DNA of 64,000 nucleotides from Deroplatys truncata (taxonomy: Eukaryota; Arthropoda; Insecta; Mantodea; Mantidae). How positions within the stretch are numbered: position 1 is the stretch's first letter; every line of letters starts with the position of its first letter. A program made the translations under genes and the position numbers. The notes under the pieces are model-generated. The model was not told the DNA's origin, did not search any database, and worked only from the letters and a program-made list of their open reading frames with translations. Positions 32,396-45,015 of the stretch are shown piece after piece. The stretch lies in assembly GCA_030765065.1 (NCBI GenBank), contig CM060978.1, positions 52,728,421 to 52,792,420 of the forward strand, given 5' to 3'.

Positions 32396-32811
32396 TACAG
32401 CATTAGAAGATGGACGTACCATTACTGCCGATCGGCACACAAATGTTTATTTACTGCAATTTTTTGAGAAAGTTCGTGAAAAAACGCCCAAAAGGGGGGA
32501 AAAGTTACATTACGACAACATCCTCACATACAGCAAAACTAACAAATGAGTATCTGGATGCACTAAACGTCAGCACCATGGAACCTACGTCATACAGCCC
32601 TGACCTAGCACCTTTTGATTTATTTTTGTTTCCAAAAATGAAAGATAAAATACATGGAATCAGTTTTCGTCATCAGATGAAGCAGTGCAACATTGTAAAA
32701 GCGTGATTTCTGAAGTGTCTCAGGAAGATGGCATCTTGCTTTAAGGACTGGTTTCATCGAATGCAAAAATGTATTGATGTTAAAGCGAAATATTTTGAAA
32801 AACAATAGAAT

Positions 32812-33616
32812 CATTTACATTTTTACTTTCTCTACTACGTATAATAATTAGAAGTATTGTATTCCACCCAAAAATTCGATACCGACATTTCACCGGAAAT
32901 ATATGTTTTGAGACCCCCTGAATCCAAAAAAAAAAAAAGATTTTTGGAAACATGTCCGTGTGTGTGTCTCTGTGAACCGCATAACTCAGAAACGAACAGT
33001 CGGATAAACACCATTTTAATTTTCTCAAAAATGGCTCTAACGATTTGTGATTAAAATATCATATGTTTAAGATATTTTCATGACAAATTAAATGTATATC
33101 TCGAATTTTCTGGGAATGTCTAAAAAGTGTTCTTTATTGTGAACGACTTTTCCATAACTGGTAAACCATAAGAGATAGACAAAATTTTACTACACAAAAA
33201 ATGTAAATCGCGTTAAAATACACAATTTATGTCATATACATTTTTTTTATTGAGTGAACCATTTTCGAAATATTGCTTGTTATTCCCTTAAATTTTTCAA
33301 TACTTATTTTCTCAAATGGAATTCGTTATTCATTTTTTTTGTCTTGGATATGCAAAGAGTATTAATCTGTGGGAAAGGAAATGGTGCTGCACCTAGCAAC
33401 CAGCTATTAAGAGATATGTATGTGCTTAAAGGCTTCTGTTTTTCCAAATCGCCCTTGTAAATATACATTCCCCTTACATCTACAAGAGAATTAGCAATAA
33501 GATAGAGTCTGCAAATGTTTATTTCGATTAACATGAAGTAGATGGAGATAATCGTTTGTAAAAATAGTTTGTAGAAGAGTAGAGAAGGTCATGTGAGTGT
33601 AACACATCAGATTTTT
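32812..33616 (+). repeat. MTR unit, forward, A+B
   Basis: ACTTTCTCTACTACGTATAA to CACATCAGATTTTTT, with an internal gap between AACACCATTTTAATTTTC and its normal upstream blocks. The B-module is the variant carrying TTAATCTGTGGGAAAGG and GGCTTCTGTTTTTCCA. Confidence 0.9.
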
Positions 33617-33634
33617 TAAAGCTGATTCAGTGTT

Positions 33635-34300
33635 GCCCTCGCGTGTGTGTGTGTCCGTGTGTCTGTGAACACCATAACTCAAAAACGAAAATTTGGTTAA
33701 ACACCAAACTTGGAATTTAAGTTCAGCATCTTTCAAGGATGCGACACAAAGACTTGTTTCAGTTTTATTGTTCATGTGCTGACCTGAATAAATCTATAGC
33801 CAGAGGGTGGCGCTGATGACCGCCGCAGTTTTGCGCCACTCAAACCGCTATTGCTATTAGAATGTGCAATACTTCATCCTTTAATGAAACTGATTCAAAA
33901 CTAAACTACAATCCCATCTAATACTGGCTTCTCATGGCAGGAGAAACCGTACAAAAAGACTTTGTTATAATTAGGAAGGGAGGAAAAAAATCTGAAGTTC
34001 CATTTTCACATGAATATCCTTTACATGGACAAGTTTTCTTATTTTCTAAAAAAATGGCTCTAACAAATTTGATCAAATATCATATGTTTAAGTTATTTTT
34101 ATGGCAAATAAAATGTATATCTTTAATTTTCTTGGAAGAGCCTGTGAACTCCTCTTTATACTTAATTAATTTTGTATAATTGGTAAACTGTAGGTAAGAG
34201 ATAGAAAATATCTTACTGCACAAAAAATGTTTATCTCGTTAAGGACAACATTTATGTTAAATAAGATGTTTGTGGCGTTATCCATTTCCGAGATATTCTT
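33635..34300 (+). repeat. MTR A-module fragments with an unrelated insert
   Basis: The first part (33635-33755) covers the microsatellite to GATGCGACACAAAGAC. The second part (33990-34300) resumes at CATGAATATCCTTTACATGG and runs to TTCCGAGATATTCTTTG. About 230 bp between them is unrelated, with GGGTGGCGCTGATGACCGCC near 33808 unassigned. Confidence 0.65.
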
Positions 34301-35150
34301 TGAAGGAGGTAATGTTGCTGCCCCACGTATGGTACAAAGTTTCCGGTGGCCTTCGCCCCAAGTTTACTTTCCAGTGGCCTTCGCCCCAACGTTTCAAAAT
34401 CAACTTTGTAATTTGAATGTTTATTTAAATATTACATTTGTATGCCTCGGCTGCGTCAGTATAATTTGTAGAAACAAGTGTCTCTTTGCAGGGGGTGATG
34501 CGGCTAAAGAATATAGGCTTACACAAATTATAATTTTTACTTCACTTCTTTTATTAATCCTTCACACGATTAAATAACACTTCACTGATATAGAGAGCTG
34601 TGAGATTATTTTATTAATTGCACTTTTAAACACGTAAACTTTATTTTATTCTCGCCGTAATGAATTTTCGTCTCACACTGAATACGTACCGAGCAAACGA
34701 ACTGCCTTCTAGCGACTGGCGTTTACCGCTTAAATTTGTAAATTTCTCTATTTCAAGTCTCTGATTGGCTAATCCTACTCCAATAGAATACTTTTATTTA
34801 ACTTAAGCTTTTTCTAGTTGTTGATTGGCTATTTATAAACTGTTTTAAATATTACATTATCGTTCTAAGAATTACTAGTAGCATTATTAAGCTTTCTAAT
34901 TCATTATAGCCTCAAGGTTACCTCATTTTTAGCAACTTTCGGCTTCTATTATCACAGCTCCTACATTATAAAATTACGTAATGCATTCACATAACATTAT
35001 TATACATGTACATAATAATATAAACATAATACAATGACTGTTACATACATTTTATACATTATATTATACACATTGCTTTTAGGCGGGCTGTTATTATTTT
35101 ATATTATATAATTAGGCCGAAATAATTTAAGTGTTAAAAATACTGCCTCA
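34301..35150 (-). repeat. LTR-like interspersed repeat, copy 4
   Basis: Minus copy starting TGAGGCAGTATTTTTAACAC at 35150. Core blocks are intact, including the CTCGGCTGCGTC block near 34446. Its tail has one PBS-like unit (CTGCCCCACGTATGG) and a doubled GTGGCCTTCGCCCCAA unit near 34350-34390. Confidence 0.55.
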
Positions 35151-35179
35151 TCTTTGTTGTTGGTTTGAAACCTCAAATA

Positions 35180-35450
35180 CTACTACCTTTCTCAAAAGGA
35201 AAATCGCTATTCGTTTGTTTCTTGTGGCCAAGCAAAGAGAACGGAATTTCAAAGTCATCACTTAGCTCTTAAAAGATTTGTTTGTCGCTCAAACCTACTG
35301 TATTCCTGTAATCCTCTTGTACTTACAAGGAAATATGTAATAAAGCTATTTCTGCAGATGTTTTTCTCGATTAACATCAGCTAGAAAGAAGAATAAGCTT
35401 TCGTAATAATAGTTAGTTGGGGAATAGGTAGAGATTTTGTCTAACATAAT
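35180..35450 (+). repeat. MTR B-module, forward, diverged
   Basis: Blocks TCGCTATTCGTTTGTTTCTT, TTGTACTTACAAGGAAAT, TTTTTCTCGATTAACATCAG and the GTCTAACATAATAA end. Confidence 0.6.
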
Positions 35451-36048
35451 AATTACTTTTTCTACTACGTATAGTAAGTAGGGGAAGTATTGCATTCCAC
35501 TAAAAAATTCGATACCGAGATTTCACCGGAAATACGTGTTTTGAGACCCCCTGAACCCAAAAAAAGCATACTTGGAAACATGTCCGTGTATTAACTCAGA
35601 AACGAACAGTCGGATAAACACCAAACTTGGTATTTAGGTTCAGTATCTTCCAGAGATGCTACACGAAGGTTTTCAAGAAAATTCCCCCACCCCAGATTAC
35701 GCTTTACATGAAACATTTTTCGAAAATTTTAATTTTCTCAAAAATGGCTCTAACGATTTTGATTACAGTATCATATATTTAAGATACTTTCATGACAAAT
35801 AAAATGTATATCTCGAATTTTCTGGGAATGTCTCCAAAAGTATTCTTAATTGTGAACGACTTTTGCATAACTGGTAAACCATAAGAAATAGACAAAATTT
35901 TACTACAAAAAAACCCAGATCGCGTTAAAATAAACAATTTATGTCATATACATTTTTGTTGTTGAGTGAACCATTTTCGGGATATTGCTTGTTATTCCCT
36001 TAAATTTTCCAATACTTAACTTTTTCTCAAATGGGAATTCGTTATTCA
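35451..36048 (+). repeat. MTR A-only unit, forward, no microsatellite
   Basis: A-end ACTTTTTCTACTACGTATAG, a shortened microsatellite region (GTCCGTGTATTAACTCAG) and the A-body to GTTATTCATTTTT, where the next A-end begins with no B-module. Confidence 0.85.
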
Positions 36049-36890
36049 TTTTTACTTTCTCTACTAGTATAGTAAGTAGGGGAAGTATTGTATTCCACCC
36101 AAAAATTCGATACCCAGACTTCACCGGAAATATATGTTTTGAGACCCCCTGAATCCAAAAAAAGCACTTTTGGAAACATGTCCGTGTGTGTGTCTGTGTG
36201 TCGGTGAACAGCATAACTCAGAAACGAACAGTCGGATAAACACCAAACTTGGTATTTATGTTCAGTATCTTCCAGAGATGCGACACGAAGGTTTTCAAGA
36301 AAATCCCCCCACCCCAGATTACCATTTACATGGAACATTTTTTGAAAATTTTAATTTTATCAAAAATAGCTATAACGATTTTGATTAAAATATCATATGT
36401 TTAAGATGCCTTCATTACAAATAAAATGTATATCTCGAATTTTCTGGGAATGTCTCCAAAAGTATTCTTCATTGTGAACGACTTTTGCATAACTGGTAAA
36501 CTATAAGAGATAGGCAAAATTTTACTACACAAAAAACGCAGATCGCGTTAAAATACACAATTTATGTCATATTTATTTTTTTGTTGAGTGAACCATTTTC
36601 GAGATATTGCTTGTTATTCTCTTAAATTTTCCAATACTTATACTTTTTCTCAAATTCGCTTATAATTTTTTTGTCCTGGTAATGCAAAGAGAATGGAATA
36701 TTTCACATAACAACCAGCTCTTAAAATATTTGACTATCGCTTAAAGCCTACCAATTCCCCTTGCATCTACAAGAAAATTAGCAATCAGATTAACATCTCG
36801 ATTAACATGAAGCATATGTAGAATAAGCGTTTGTAAAAATAGTTTGTACAAGAGTAGAGAAAGTCATGTGAGTGTAACACATCAGAGTTT
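36049..36890 (+). repeat. MTR unit, forward, A+B
   Basis: Tandem continuation of the unit at 35451. A-end ACTTTCTCTACTAGTATAG to B-end CACATCAGAGTTTTTTT. Confidence 0.9.
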
Positions 36891-37160
36891 TTTTAATGCA
36901 TTGAAAAAGCCGCTTATTATCTGGCTCTGCACTGGTTAATAGCGCATTCTGTTGTAACGGTAGCACGTCTGAGAGACAAGTTCTTCTGGGAAGGTCATTA
37001 ACGAGCCAGAGGCACCGCTAAGGCTGAATCCAATACTCTGATGAGGCTGAATGAGGGGAGGGAATCACCATCGCAGATCGCTAGTTTTCATGAACAGATG
37101 AGAAAGGTAAAGGCCATCTGCTACAAACAACGTACGAACAAAGCATTCTAGATACATATT

Positions 37161-37972
37161 TACAAAAACCTGATGTGGTAGATTCACATGACTTTCTCTA
37201 CCCTCTATAGTTTATTATTGGGTATACAATCTAGTCTTACTAAAGCTTACTTTTATATCTAATTCATTTTAATCCAAACAAAGCTTTGCAGAAATAGCTG
37301 CATTCCATATTTCGTTGTAGATACAAAGGGAACAGCGATTGTCAAATGTTTAACTGGATGCAATACCCTGGCCTTAAAACTCCATACTGTTTAAATGGAA
37401 TCGCGAGAAACAACTGAATGTTGAAAGGACTTTGAAAAAATGGCTTAGTATTGAACAATTGAACCATTAATAACGAATATCTCGGAAACGGCTGATGCTA
37501 CAAAAAACGTTATTTGAAATAAATTGCGTGTTTTAAAGAGATCTACATTTCTTGTGAAGTACGTTTTTGTCTATAGCTTAACGTTTACTAGTTATATAAG
37601 ATTATATAAAAATTCCTTCCGAATGAAGAGGACTTCATAGGATATTACCAGAAAATTCAAGATATACATTTTATTTGTCATGTAAATATCTTTAATGCAT
37701 GATATTTTAATGAAAATTGTTAGAGCCATTTTTTAGAAAATAAAAAAATTTCTAAAAATGACCTATGTAAATGGTAGTTTGGGGTGGGGGATGTTTTGAA
37801 AACCTTCTTGTCACATATTTGGAAGGCACTGAACTTCAATACCAAGTTTGATGTTGATCCGACTTTTCGTTGATCCTTTTTCTAAAAAATACTTTTTTGG
37901 GGGTGTTCAAGGGTCTCAAAACAGTATTTCCGGTGAAATCTAGCTATCGAATCTTTGGGTGGAGAAAGAGAG
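37161..37972 (-). repeat. MTR unit, reverse, diverged, cut by LINE
   Basis: B-end CCTGATGTGGTAGATTCACA to GAATCTTTGGGTGGA, where the A-end stops about 45 bp before its normal terminus because a LINE begins. Confidence 0.75.
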
Positions 37973-38757
37973 GAATGGTTTTGTAAATAAATTGTGTATT
38001 AATATTAACAAAACTGAAAAGATATTATTTTCTTTAAACAATGTTATTGTTACCGCCGATAATTGTGCCAATTTTGTTAGGCTGCTAGGTCTAATTTTAG
38101 ATAGTACACTAACCTGGGAGCTACACATTAATAACAATGTTTGCACTAAGCTCTCTAGAGTGTTCTTTTTACTTAGAAGACTAAAACTTCAGCTTCTTAA
38201 ATGTGTTAGTTACGGTATATGCTTTTTCAAACAATTCTATGTTATGGAATTGACTCTGGGGAAATTCTTCTTCAGCAGTGAAAGCTGCTGGCTAAGTGTA
38301 TTGTGGGACTCCACAGGACTGTATCACGTAGAGAAGCTTTTAAAAATCTGTAAATAATGCCTACTCTGTACATCTATACTGACTGGTTTACATGAAACAT
38401 CAGGATGATTTTAACGAAAGGTTACATATACATGATTATAAAACAAGGCATAATAAGGACCTTGGCATGCTATATGCAAGGCTAACAAAAACAAAAAGTA
38501 GTTGTAAAATTATTCAACTCAAAGTTGATACACTGTCTAGAGACTTACCAGTAAATAGTTTTAACAAATCTATCACAACATTGTTAAAATGACCTTTTTA
38601 TATCTACTATTGATGACTTTATATGTTGTGACAGTCTTGTATAAATAATGTATGTTTGGCTTCTATTTTTAAGGATACATTGGCATTGACTATATCTTTG
38701 TATGAATGTTTAATGGCAAATAAATTATTATTACTATTATTATTATTATTATTATTA
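37973..38757 (+). pseudogene. Jockey-like LINE, 5'-truncated 3' portion
   Basis: The frame gives NKTEKILFSLNNVIV and LLGLILDSTLTWELHINNNV, then KLSRVFFLLRRLKLQ, the RT thumb and C-terminus of Jockey/CR1-style LINEs. After a frame change come YGID-like and WDSTG segments. A third piece is HDYKTRHNKDLGMLYARLTK, then LPVNSFNKSITTLLK, the usual C-terminal end. It finishes with AATAAATTATTATTACTATT and further ATT units as a simple-repeat 3' tail. Frameshifts near 38200 and 38350 inactivate it. No RNase H is present. Confidence 0.8.
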
Positions 38758-38799
38758 AAGAAAGTCACAGCCTCCAATACATTTCTAGAATGCACTAAA

Positions 38800-39232
38800 T
38801 CGCTTAAAACCCCTGAAAAATATATACCAAGTTTGTTTTCAAGAAATTATGTTCTCATTTTGAATTCAAATTCTACACTTGATATATTGGTAAAAAAAAA
38901 CTGGAGATCTCTTTAAAATAAACTATTTATTTCCAATAACACTTTTTGTGGCATTGACCATTTCAGAAATATCCTTTATTAACGGTTCAATTTGTTCAAT
39001 ACCTTCATTCTTCTAAAATCCTGCCGATTTTCAGCTTTAAAGGCCCAGCATATTGTCCAGTTCCTAAACATTTGACTATCGCTATTGCCTTTGTATCTAT
39101 AACGAAATGGTAATGTAGCTATTTCTGTAAAGGTAGATAGAAAAATAAACTTTCGTAAGAATAATTTGTGTGCCCAGTAATAAAGGATAGAGGGTAGAGA
39201 CATTTATGTGAATGAATTACATTAGATTTTTA
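38800..39232 (+). repeat. MTR fragment, forward, old
   Basis: Collinear diverged blocks: GGAGATCTCTTTAAAATAAA, ATTTCAGAAATATCCTTTAT, TATCTATAACGAAATGGTAA, and the end GAATTACATTAGATTTTTA. Confidence 0.6.
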
Positions 39233-39945
39233 GAAAAAAGGCTCGTGTGTGTGTCTGTCTTGTGTCTATTTGTGTGTGCGTATATGTGTGTACAGCATAA
39301 CTCAAAAACGAAAAGTCGGGCCGACACCAAACTTGGTATTTAACGTCAGTGCCCTCCAAAGATGTGACAAGTAAATTTTCAAGAAAACTCCCACTTCAAA
39401 CTACCCTTTACATGGAAGACTTTTCGAGGTTTTTTATTTTCTAAAAAGTGGTTCATATATTATTAAAGATATTTACACGACAAGTAAAATGTTTATCTTG
39501 AAATTTCTGGGAATAGCATTTGAAGTCCTCTATATTCGGAAGGAATTTTGTATAATCTTATATAACTGGTATCGTTAAGCGATAAACGAAAACGCACTAA
39601 ACAAATAACTTTTTTTACAACAGCCATTTCCGAGGTATCCGTTATAAATGGTTCGAATTGTTTAATACTTAGCCATTCTTTTAAAATCCTGTCAACACTC
39701 AGTTGATTCTTGCGATTCCATTGAAACAATATGGAATTTAGGGCGAGCGTATAGCATTCAATTCTTTAACACCTGACTATTCCCTTTGTATCTATAACGA
39801 AATGTGTAATATAGCTATTTCTGCAAAAGTTTATTTGGATTAAACTGAGGTAGATATAATAAAAGCTTTAGTAAGACTAGTTTATATACCCATCAATAAA
39901 CCATAGAGGTAGAGAAAGTCATGTGAATGTATCACATAGGATTTT
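39233..39945 (+). repeat. MTR unit, forward, missing A-end
   Basis: Starts at the microsatellite (GGCTCGTGTGTGTG), with CATAACTCAAAAACGAAAAG, and ends GTATCACATAGGATTTTTTT. Confidence 0.7.
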
Positions 39946-40060
39946 TTTTTATTCGGGGGCCTCAAAACGGTATCTTGATCCAATCTCGGTATCGAACTTT
40001 TGGGCAGAATGCAAAACACTTCCTCTACTCACCATATAGGTAAGCAGTAAAGAAAGAAAG
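39946..40060 (-). repeat. MTR inverted A-end cap
   Basis: ATTCGGGGGCCTCAAAACGG to CACCATATAGGTAAGCAG: reverse A-end joined to the previous B-end at a T-run. Confidence 0.7.
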
Positions 40061-40990
40061 AAAAAAAATTCTGATGTGTTACACTCACATGATTTTCTCT
40101 ACTCTTGTAAAAACTATTTTTACAAACGCCTATTCTCCATATGCTTCATGTTAATCGAGATGTTAATCTTATTGCTAATATTCTTGTAGATGCAAGGGGA
40201 ATTGCTAGGCTTTAAGCGATAGTCAAATATTTTAAGAGCTGGTTGCTATGTGGAGTATTCCATTCTCTTTGCATTACCAGGACAAAAAAATCTGATGTGC
40301 TACACTCACATGACTTTCTCTACTCTTGTACAAACTATTTTTACAAACGTTTATTCTCCATATGCTTCATGTTAATCGAGATATCGAGATGTCAATCTTA
40401 TTGCTAATTTTCTTGTAGATGCAAGGGGAACATGGTAGGTTATAAGCGATAGTCAAATCTTTTAAGCACTGGTTGCTATGTGGCGCATTCTATTCTGTTT
40501 GCATATCGAGGACATAAAAAATTGAATAACGAATTTGAGAAAAAGTATAAGTATTGGAAAATTTAAGGAAATAACAAGCAATATCTCGAAAATGGTTCAC
40601 TCAACTAAAAAAATGTATATGACATAAATTGTGTATTTTAACGCGATCTACATTTTTTGTGCAGTAAAATTTTGTCTATCTCTTATGGTTTACCAGTTAT
40701 GCAAAAGTCGTTCACAATAAAGAATACTTTTGGAGACATTCCCAGGAAATTCAAGATATACATTTTATTTCTCATAAAAATATCTTAAACATATGATATT
40801 TTAATCAAAATCGTTAGAGCCATTTTTGAGAAAATTAAAATTTTCGAAAAATCTTCCATGTAAAGGGTACTCTGGGGTGGGGGGATTTTCTTGAAAACCT
40901 TCGTGTCGCATCCTTGGAAGATACTGAACCTAAATACCAAGTTTGGTGTTCATCCGACTGTTCGTTTCTGAGTTATGCTGTTCACAGACA

Positions 40991-41039
<49 letters not shown>

Positions 41040-41200
41040 ACAGACACACAGACACACACACGGACATGTTTCCAAAATTGCTTTTTTTGGATTCAGGGTG
41101 TCTCAAAACATATATTTCCGGTGAAATCTCGGTATCGAATTTTTGGGTGGAATACAATACTTCCCCTACTTACTATACGTAGTAGAGAAAGTAAAAATGA
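40061..41200 (-). repeat. MTR reverse B-only unit followed by full reverse unit
   Basis: B-only module at 40070-40289 ends at the CCAGGACAAAAAAA tract, then a second B-end (TCTGATGTGCTACACTCACA) opens a complete unit ending at the A-end palindrome at 41200. Its microsatellite is one of the longest in the window (CA run plus CAGACA units, 40986-41060). Confidence 0.9.
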
Positions 41201-41674
41201 ATAACGAATTTGAGAAAAAGTAAAAGTATTGGAAAATTTAAGGGAATAACAAGGTTCACTCAACAAAAAAATGTATATGACATAAATTGTGTATTTTAAC
41301 TCGATCTACATTTTTTGTGTAGTAAAATTTTGTCTATCTCTTATGGTTTACCAGTTTTGCAAAAGTCGTTCACAATGAAGAATACTTTTGGAGACATTCC
41401 CAGAAAATTCGAGATATACATTTTATTTGTCATAAAAATATCTTAAACATATGATATTTTATCAAAATCGTTAGAGCCATTTTTGAGAAAATTAAAATTT
41501 TCGAAAAATGTTCCATGTAAAGGGTAATCTGGGGTGGGGGATTTTCTTGAAAACCTTCGTGACGCATCTCTGGAAGATACTGAACCTAAATACCAAGTTT
41601 GGTGTTAATCCGACTGTTCGTTTCTCAGTTATGCTGTTCACAGACACACACACGGACATGTTTCCAAAAATGCT
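41201..41674 (-). repeat. MTR A-only unit, reverse, lacking A-end
   Basis: Begins ATGAATAACGAATTTGAGAA directly after the previous A-end and runs to CAAAAATGCTTTTTT, where an opposite-orientation A-end begins: a head-to-head junction. Confidence 0.85.
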
Positions 41675-42566
41675 TTTTTACTTTCTCTACTACGTATAGT
41701 AAGTAGGGGAAGTATTGCATTCCACCCAAAAATTCGATTCCGAGATTTCACCGGAAATACATGTTTTGAGACCTCCTGAATCCAAAAAAAGAATTTTTGG
41801 AAACATGTCCGTGTGTGTGTCTGTGTGTCTGTGTGTGTGTGTCTGTGTGTGTGTCTGTGTGTGTGTGAACAGCATAACTCAAAAACGAACAGTCGGATAA
41901 GCACCAAACTTGGTATTTAGGTTCAGTATCTTCCAGAGATGCGACACGAAGGTTTTCAAGAAAATCCCCCCCACCCCAAACTACCCTTTACATGGAAGAT
42001 TTTTCGAAAATTTTAATTTTCTCAAAAATGGCTCTAATGATTTTGATGAAAATATCATATGTTTAAGATAATGTCATGGGAAATGAAATGTATATCTCGA
42101 ATTTTCTGGGAATGTCTCCAAAAGTATTCTTTATTGTGAACAACTTTTGCATAACTGGTAAACCATAAGAGATACACAAAATGTTACTACACAAAAAGTG
42201 TAGATCGCGTTAAAATACACAACTTATGTCATATACATTTCTTTTGTTGAGTGAACCGTTTTGGAGATATTGCTTGTTATTTCCTTAAATTTTCCAATAC
42301 TTATACTTTTTCTCAAATTCGTTATTCATTTTTTTTATGTCCTGGACATGCAAAGAGAATGGAATGCACCACATAGCAACCAGCGTTAAAATATTTGACT
42401 ATCGCTTAAAAGCTACCATATTCCCCTTGCATCTACAAGAAAATTACCAATAAGATTGACATATCGATATCTCGATTAACATGAAGCATATGGAGAATAG
42501 GCGTTTTTTAAAAATAGTGTGTACAAGAGTAGAGAAAGTCATGTGAGTGTAACACATCAGATTTTT
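41675..42566 (+). repeat. MTR unit, forward, full A+B
   Basis: First forward unit of the array. It runs ACTTTCTCTACTACGTATAG to CACATCAGATTTTTTT. The microsatellite is 41810-41870. Confidence 0.92.
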
Positions 42567-43457
42567 TTACTTTCTCTACTACGTATAGTAAGTAGGGGAA
42601 GTATTGCATTCCACCCAAAAATTCGATACCGAGATTTCACCGGAAATACATGTTTTGAGACCTCCTGAATCCAAAAAAAGCATTTTTGGAAACATGTCCG
42701 TGTGTGTGTCTGTGTGTGTGTCTGTGTGTCTGTGTGTGTGTGTGTGTCTGTGTGTGTGTGTCTGTGAACAGCATAACTCAAAAACTAACAGTCGGATAAA
42801 CACCAAACTTGGTATTTACGTTCAGTATCTTCCAGAGATGCGACACGAAGATTTTCAAGAAAATCCCCCCACCCCAGACTACCCTTTACATGGAACATTT
42901 TTCGAAAATTTTAATTTTCTCAAAAATGGCTCTAACGATTTTGATGAAAATATCATATGTTTAAGATAATGTCATGAGAAATGAAATGTATATCTCGAGA
43001 TTTCTGGGAATGTCTCCAAAAGTATTCTTCATTATGAACGACTTTTGCATAACTGGTAAACCATAAGAGATAGACAAAATTTTACTACACAAAAAATGTA
43101 GATCGCGTTAAAATACACAACTTATATCATATACATTTTTTTTGTTGAGTGAACCGTTTTCGAGATATTGCTTGTTATTTCCTTAAATTTTCCAATACTT
43201 ATACTTTTTCTCAAATTCGTTATTCATTTTTTTATGTCCTGGACATGCAAAGAGAATGGAATGCGCCACATAGCAACCAGCGATAAAATATTTGACTATC
43301 GCTTAAAAGCTACCATATTCCCCTTGCATCTACAAGAAAATTACAAATAAGATTGACATCTCGATATCTCGATTAATATGAAGCATATGGAGAATAGGCG
43401 TTTGTAAAAATAGATTGTACAAGAGTAGAGAAAGTCATGTGAGTGTAACACATCAGA
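42567..43457 (+). repeat. MTR unit, forward, full A+B
   Basis: Head-to-tail with the previous unit across a T-run. All blocks present. It carries the GATTTTGATGAAAATATC and ATGAGAAATGAAATG variants shared with the unit on its left, suggesting local duplication. Confidence 0.92.
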
Positions 43458-44131
43458 TTTTTACTTTCTCTACTACGTATAGTAAGTAGGGGAAGTATTG
43501 CATTCCACCCAAAAATTCGATACCGAGATTTCACCGGAAATACATGTTTTGAGACTCGCTGAATCCAAAAAAAGCATTTTTGGAAACATGTCCGTGTGTG
43601 TGTCTGTCTGTGTGTCTGTGTGTCTGTGTGTCTGTGTGTCTGTGTGTCTGTCTGTCTGTGTGTCTGTGAACAGCATAACTCAAAAACGAAGAGTCGGATA
43701 AACACCAAACTTGGTATTTAGGTTCAGTATCTTTCAGAGATGCGACACGAAGGTTTTCAAGAAAATCCCCCCACCCCAGACTACCCTTTACATGGAACAT
43801 TTTTCGAAAATTTTAATTTTCTCAAAAACGGCTCTAACGATTTTGATTAAAATATCATATGTTTAAGATATTGTCATGACAAATAAAATGTATATCTCGA
43901 ATTTTCTGGGAATGTCTCCAAAAGTATTCTTCGTTATGAACGACTTTTTCATAACTGGTAAACCATAAGAGATAGACAAAATTTTACTACACGAAAAATG
44001 TAGATCGCGTCAAAATACACAATTTATGTCATATACATTTCTTTTGTTGAGTGAACCGTTTGCGAGATATTGCTTGTTATTCCCTTAAATTTTCCAATAC
44101 TTATACTTTTTCTCAAATTCGTTATTCATTT
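43458..44131 (+). repeat. MTR A-only unit, forward
   Basis: Ends at GTTATTCATTTTTT with no B-module. It shares the private AAAACGAAGAGTCGG variant and microsatellite pattern with 26330-27228, 17 kb away. Confidence 0.92.
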
Positions 44132-45015
44132 TTTACTTTCTCTACTACGTATAGTAAGTAGGGGAAGTATTGCATTCCACCCAAAAATTCGATACCGAGA
44201 TTTCACCGGAAATACATGTTTTGAGACCTCCTGAATCCAAAAAAAGCATTTTTGGAAACATGTCCGTGTGTGTGTCTGTCTGTGTGTCTGTGTGTCTGTC
44301 TGTGTGTCTGTCTGTGTGTCTGTCTGTGTGTCTGTGAACAGCATAACTCAAAAACGAACAGTCGGATAAACACCAAACTTGGTATTTAGGTTCAGTATCT
44401 TTCAGAGATGCGACACGAAGGTTTTCAAAAAAATCCCCCCACCCCAGACTACCCTTTACATGGAACATTTTTCGAAAATTTTAATTTTCTCAAAAACGGC
44501 TCTAACGATTTTGATTAAAATATCATATGTTTTAGATATTGTCATGACAAATAAAATGTATATCTCGAATTTTCTGGGAATGTCTCCAAAAGTATTCTTC
44601 GTTATGAACGACTTTTTCATAACTGGTAAACCATAAGAGATAGACAAACTTTTACTACACAAAAAATGTAGATCGCGTTAAAATACACAATTTATGTCAT
44701 ATACATTTCTTTTGTTGAGTGAACCGTTTGCGAGATATTGCTTGTTTTTCCCTTAAATTTTCCAATACTTATACTTTTTCTCAAATTCGTTATTCATTTT
44801 TTTATGTCCTGGACTTGCAAAGAGAATGGAATGCGCCGCATAGCAACCAGCGTTAAAATATTTGACCATCGCTTAAAAGCTACCATATTCCCCTTGCATC
44901 TACAAGAAAATTAGCAATAAGATTGACATCTCGATATCTCGATTAACATAAAGCATATGGAGAATAGGTGTTTGTAAAAATAGATTGTACAAGAGTAGAG
45001 AAAGTCATGTGAGTG
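44132..45015 (+). repeat. MTR unit, forward, full A+B
   Basis: The microsatellite pattern is the same, unit for unit by eye, as that of 45265-46150. Confidence 0.92.

Larger units (their letters stand above)
30830..32806 (+). pseudogene. Transposase of the older mariner (two segments)
   Basis: Segment 1 (30830-31331) shows DEFREGRPRTAVTDENIATV in one frame, then RWIAHKLTPDQNQQRVDWC and the first catalytic Asp in ISGDESWILCYDPE, after a frame change near 31060. Segment 2 (32398-32806) shows ALEDGRTITAD, then FFEKVREKTPKRGEKLHYDN with the second Asp kept in HYDN. The PYSPDL-type segment appears as SYSPDLAPFDLFLFPKMKDK with the third Asp, followed by multiple stops and shifts to FKDWFHRMQKCIDVKAKYFE. 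A complete but badly frame-broken mariner enzyme. Confidence 0.8.
30571..32811 (+). mobile_element. Older mariner, split by a younger mariner
   Basis: Left end CGAGGGTGACTGAAAATG after TA at 30569-30570. The 3' terminal repeat is missing: the sequence passes from EKYFEKQ-type C-terminal codons straight into an MTR A-end at 32812. Removing the nested element (31332-32395 plus one TA) rejoins the frame ...FFFHIATTALEDGRTI. Confidence 0.8.

Noticed and set aside
33800-33845. MITE with GGGTGGCGC/GCGCCACTC ends
   Set aside because: The inverted match is under 10 bp with no target duplication.
37973-38765. Target duplication around the Jockey-like LINE
   Set aside because: Only AGAAAG (6 bp) is shared and the 5' boundary is uncertain.
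40930-41204. Open frames made of HT/DT or CVCVCV repeats
   Set aside because: They are translations of the CA/GT microsatellite in the MTR units and carry no independent coding evidence.
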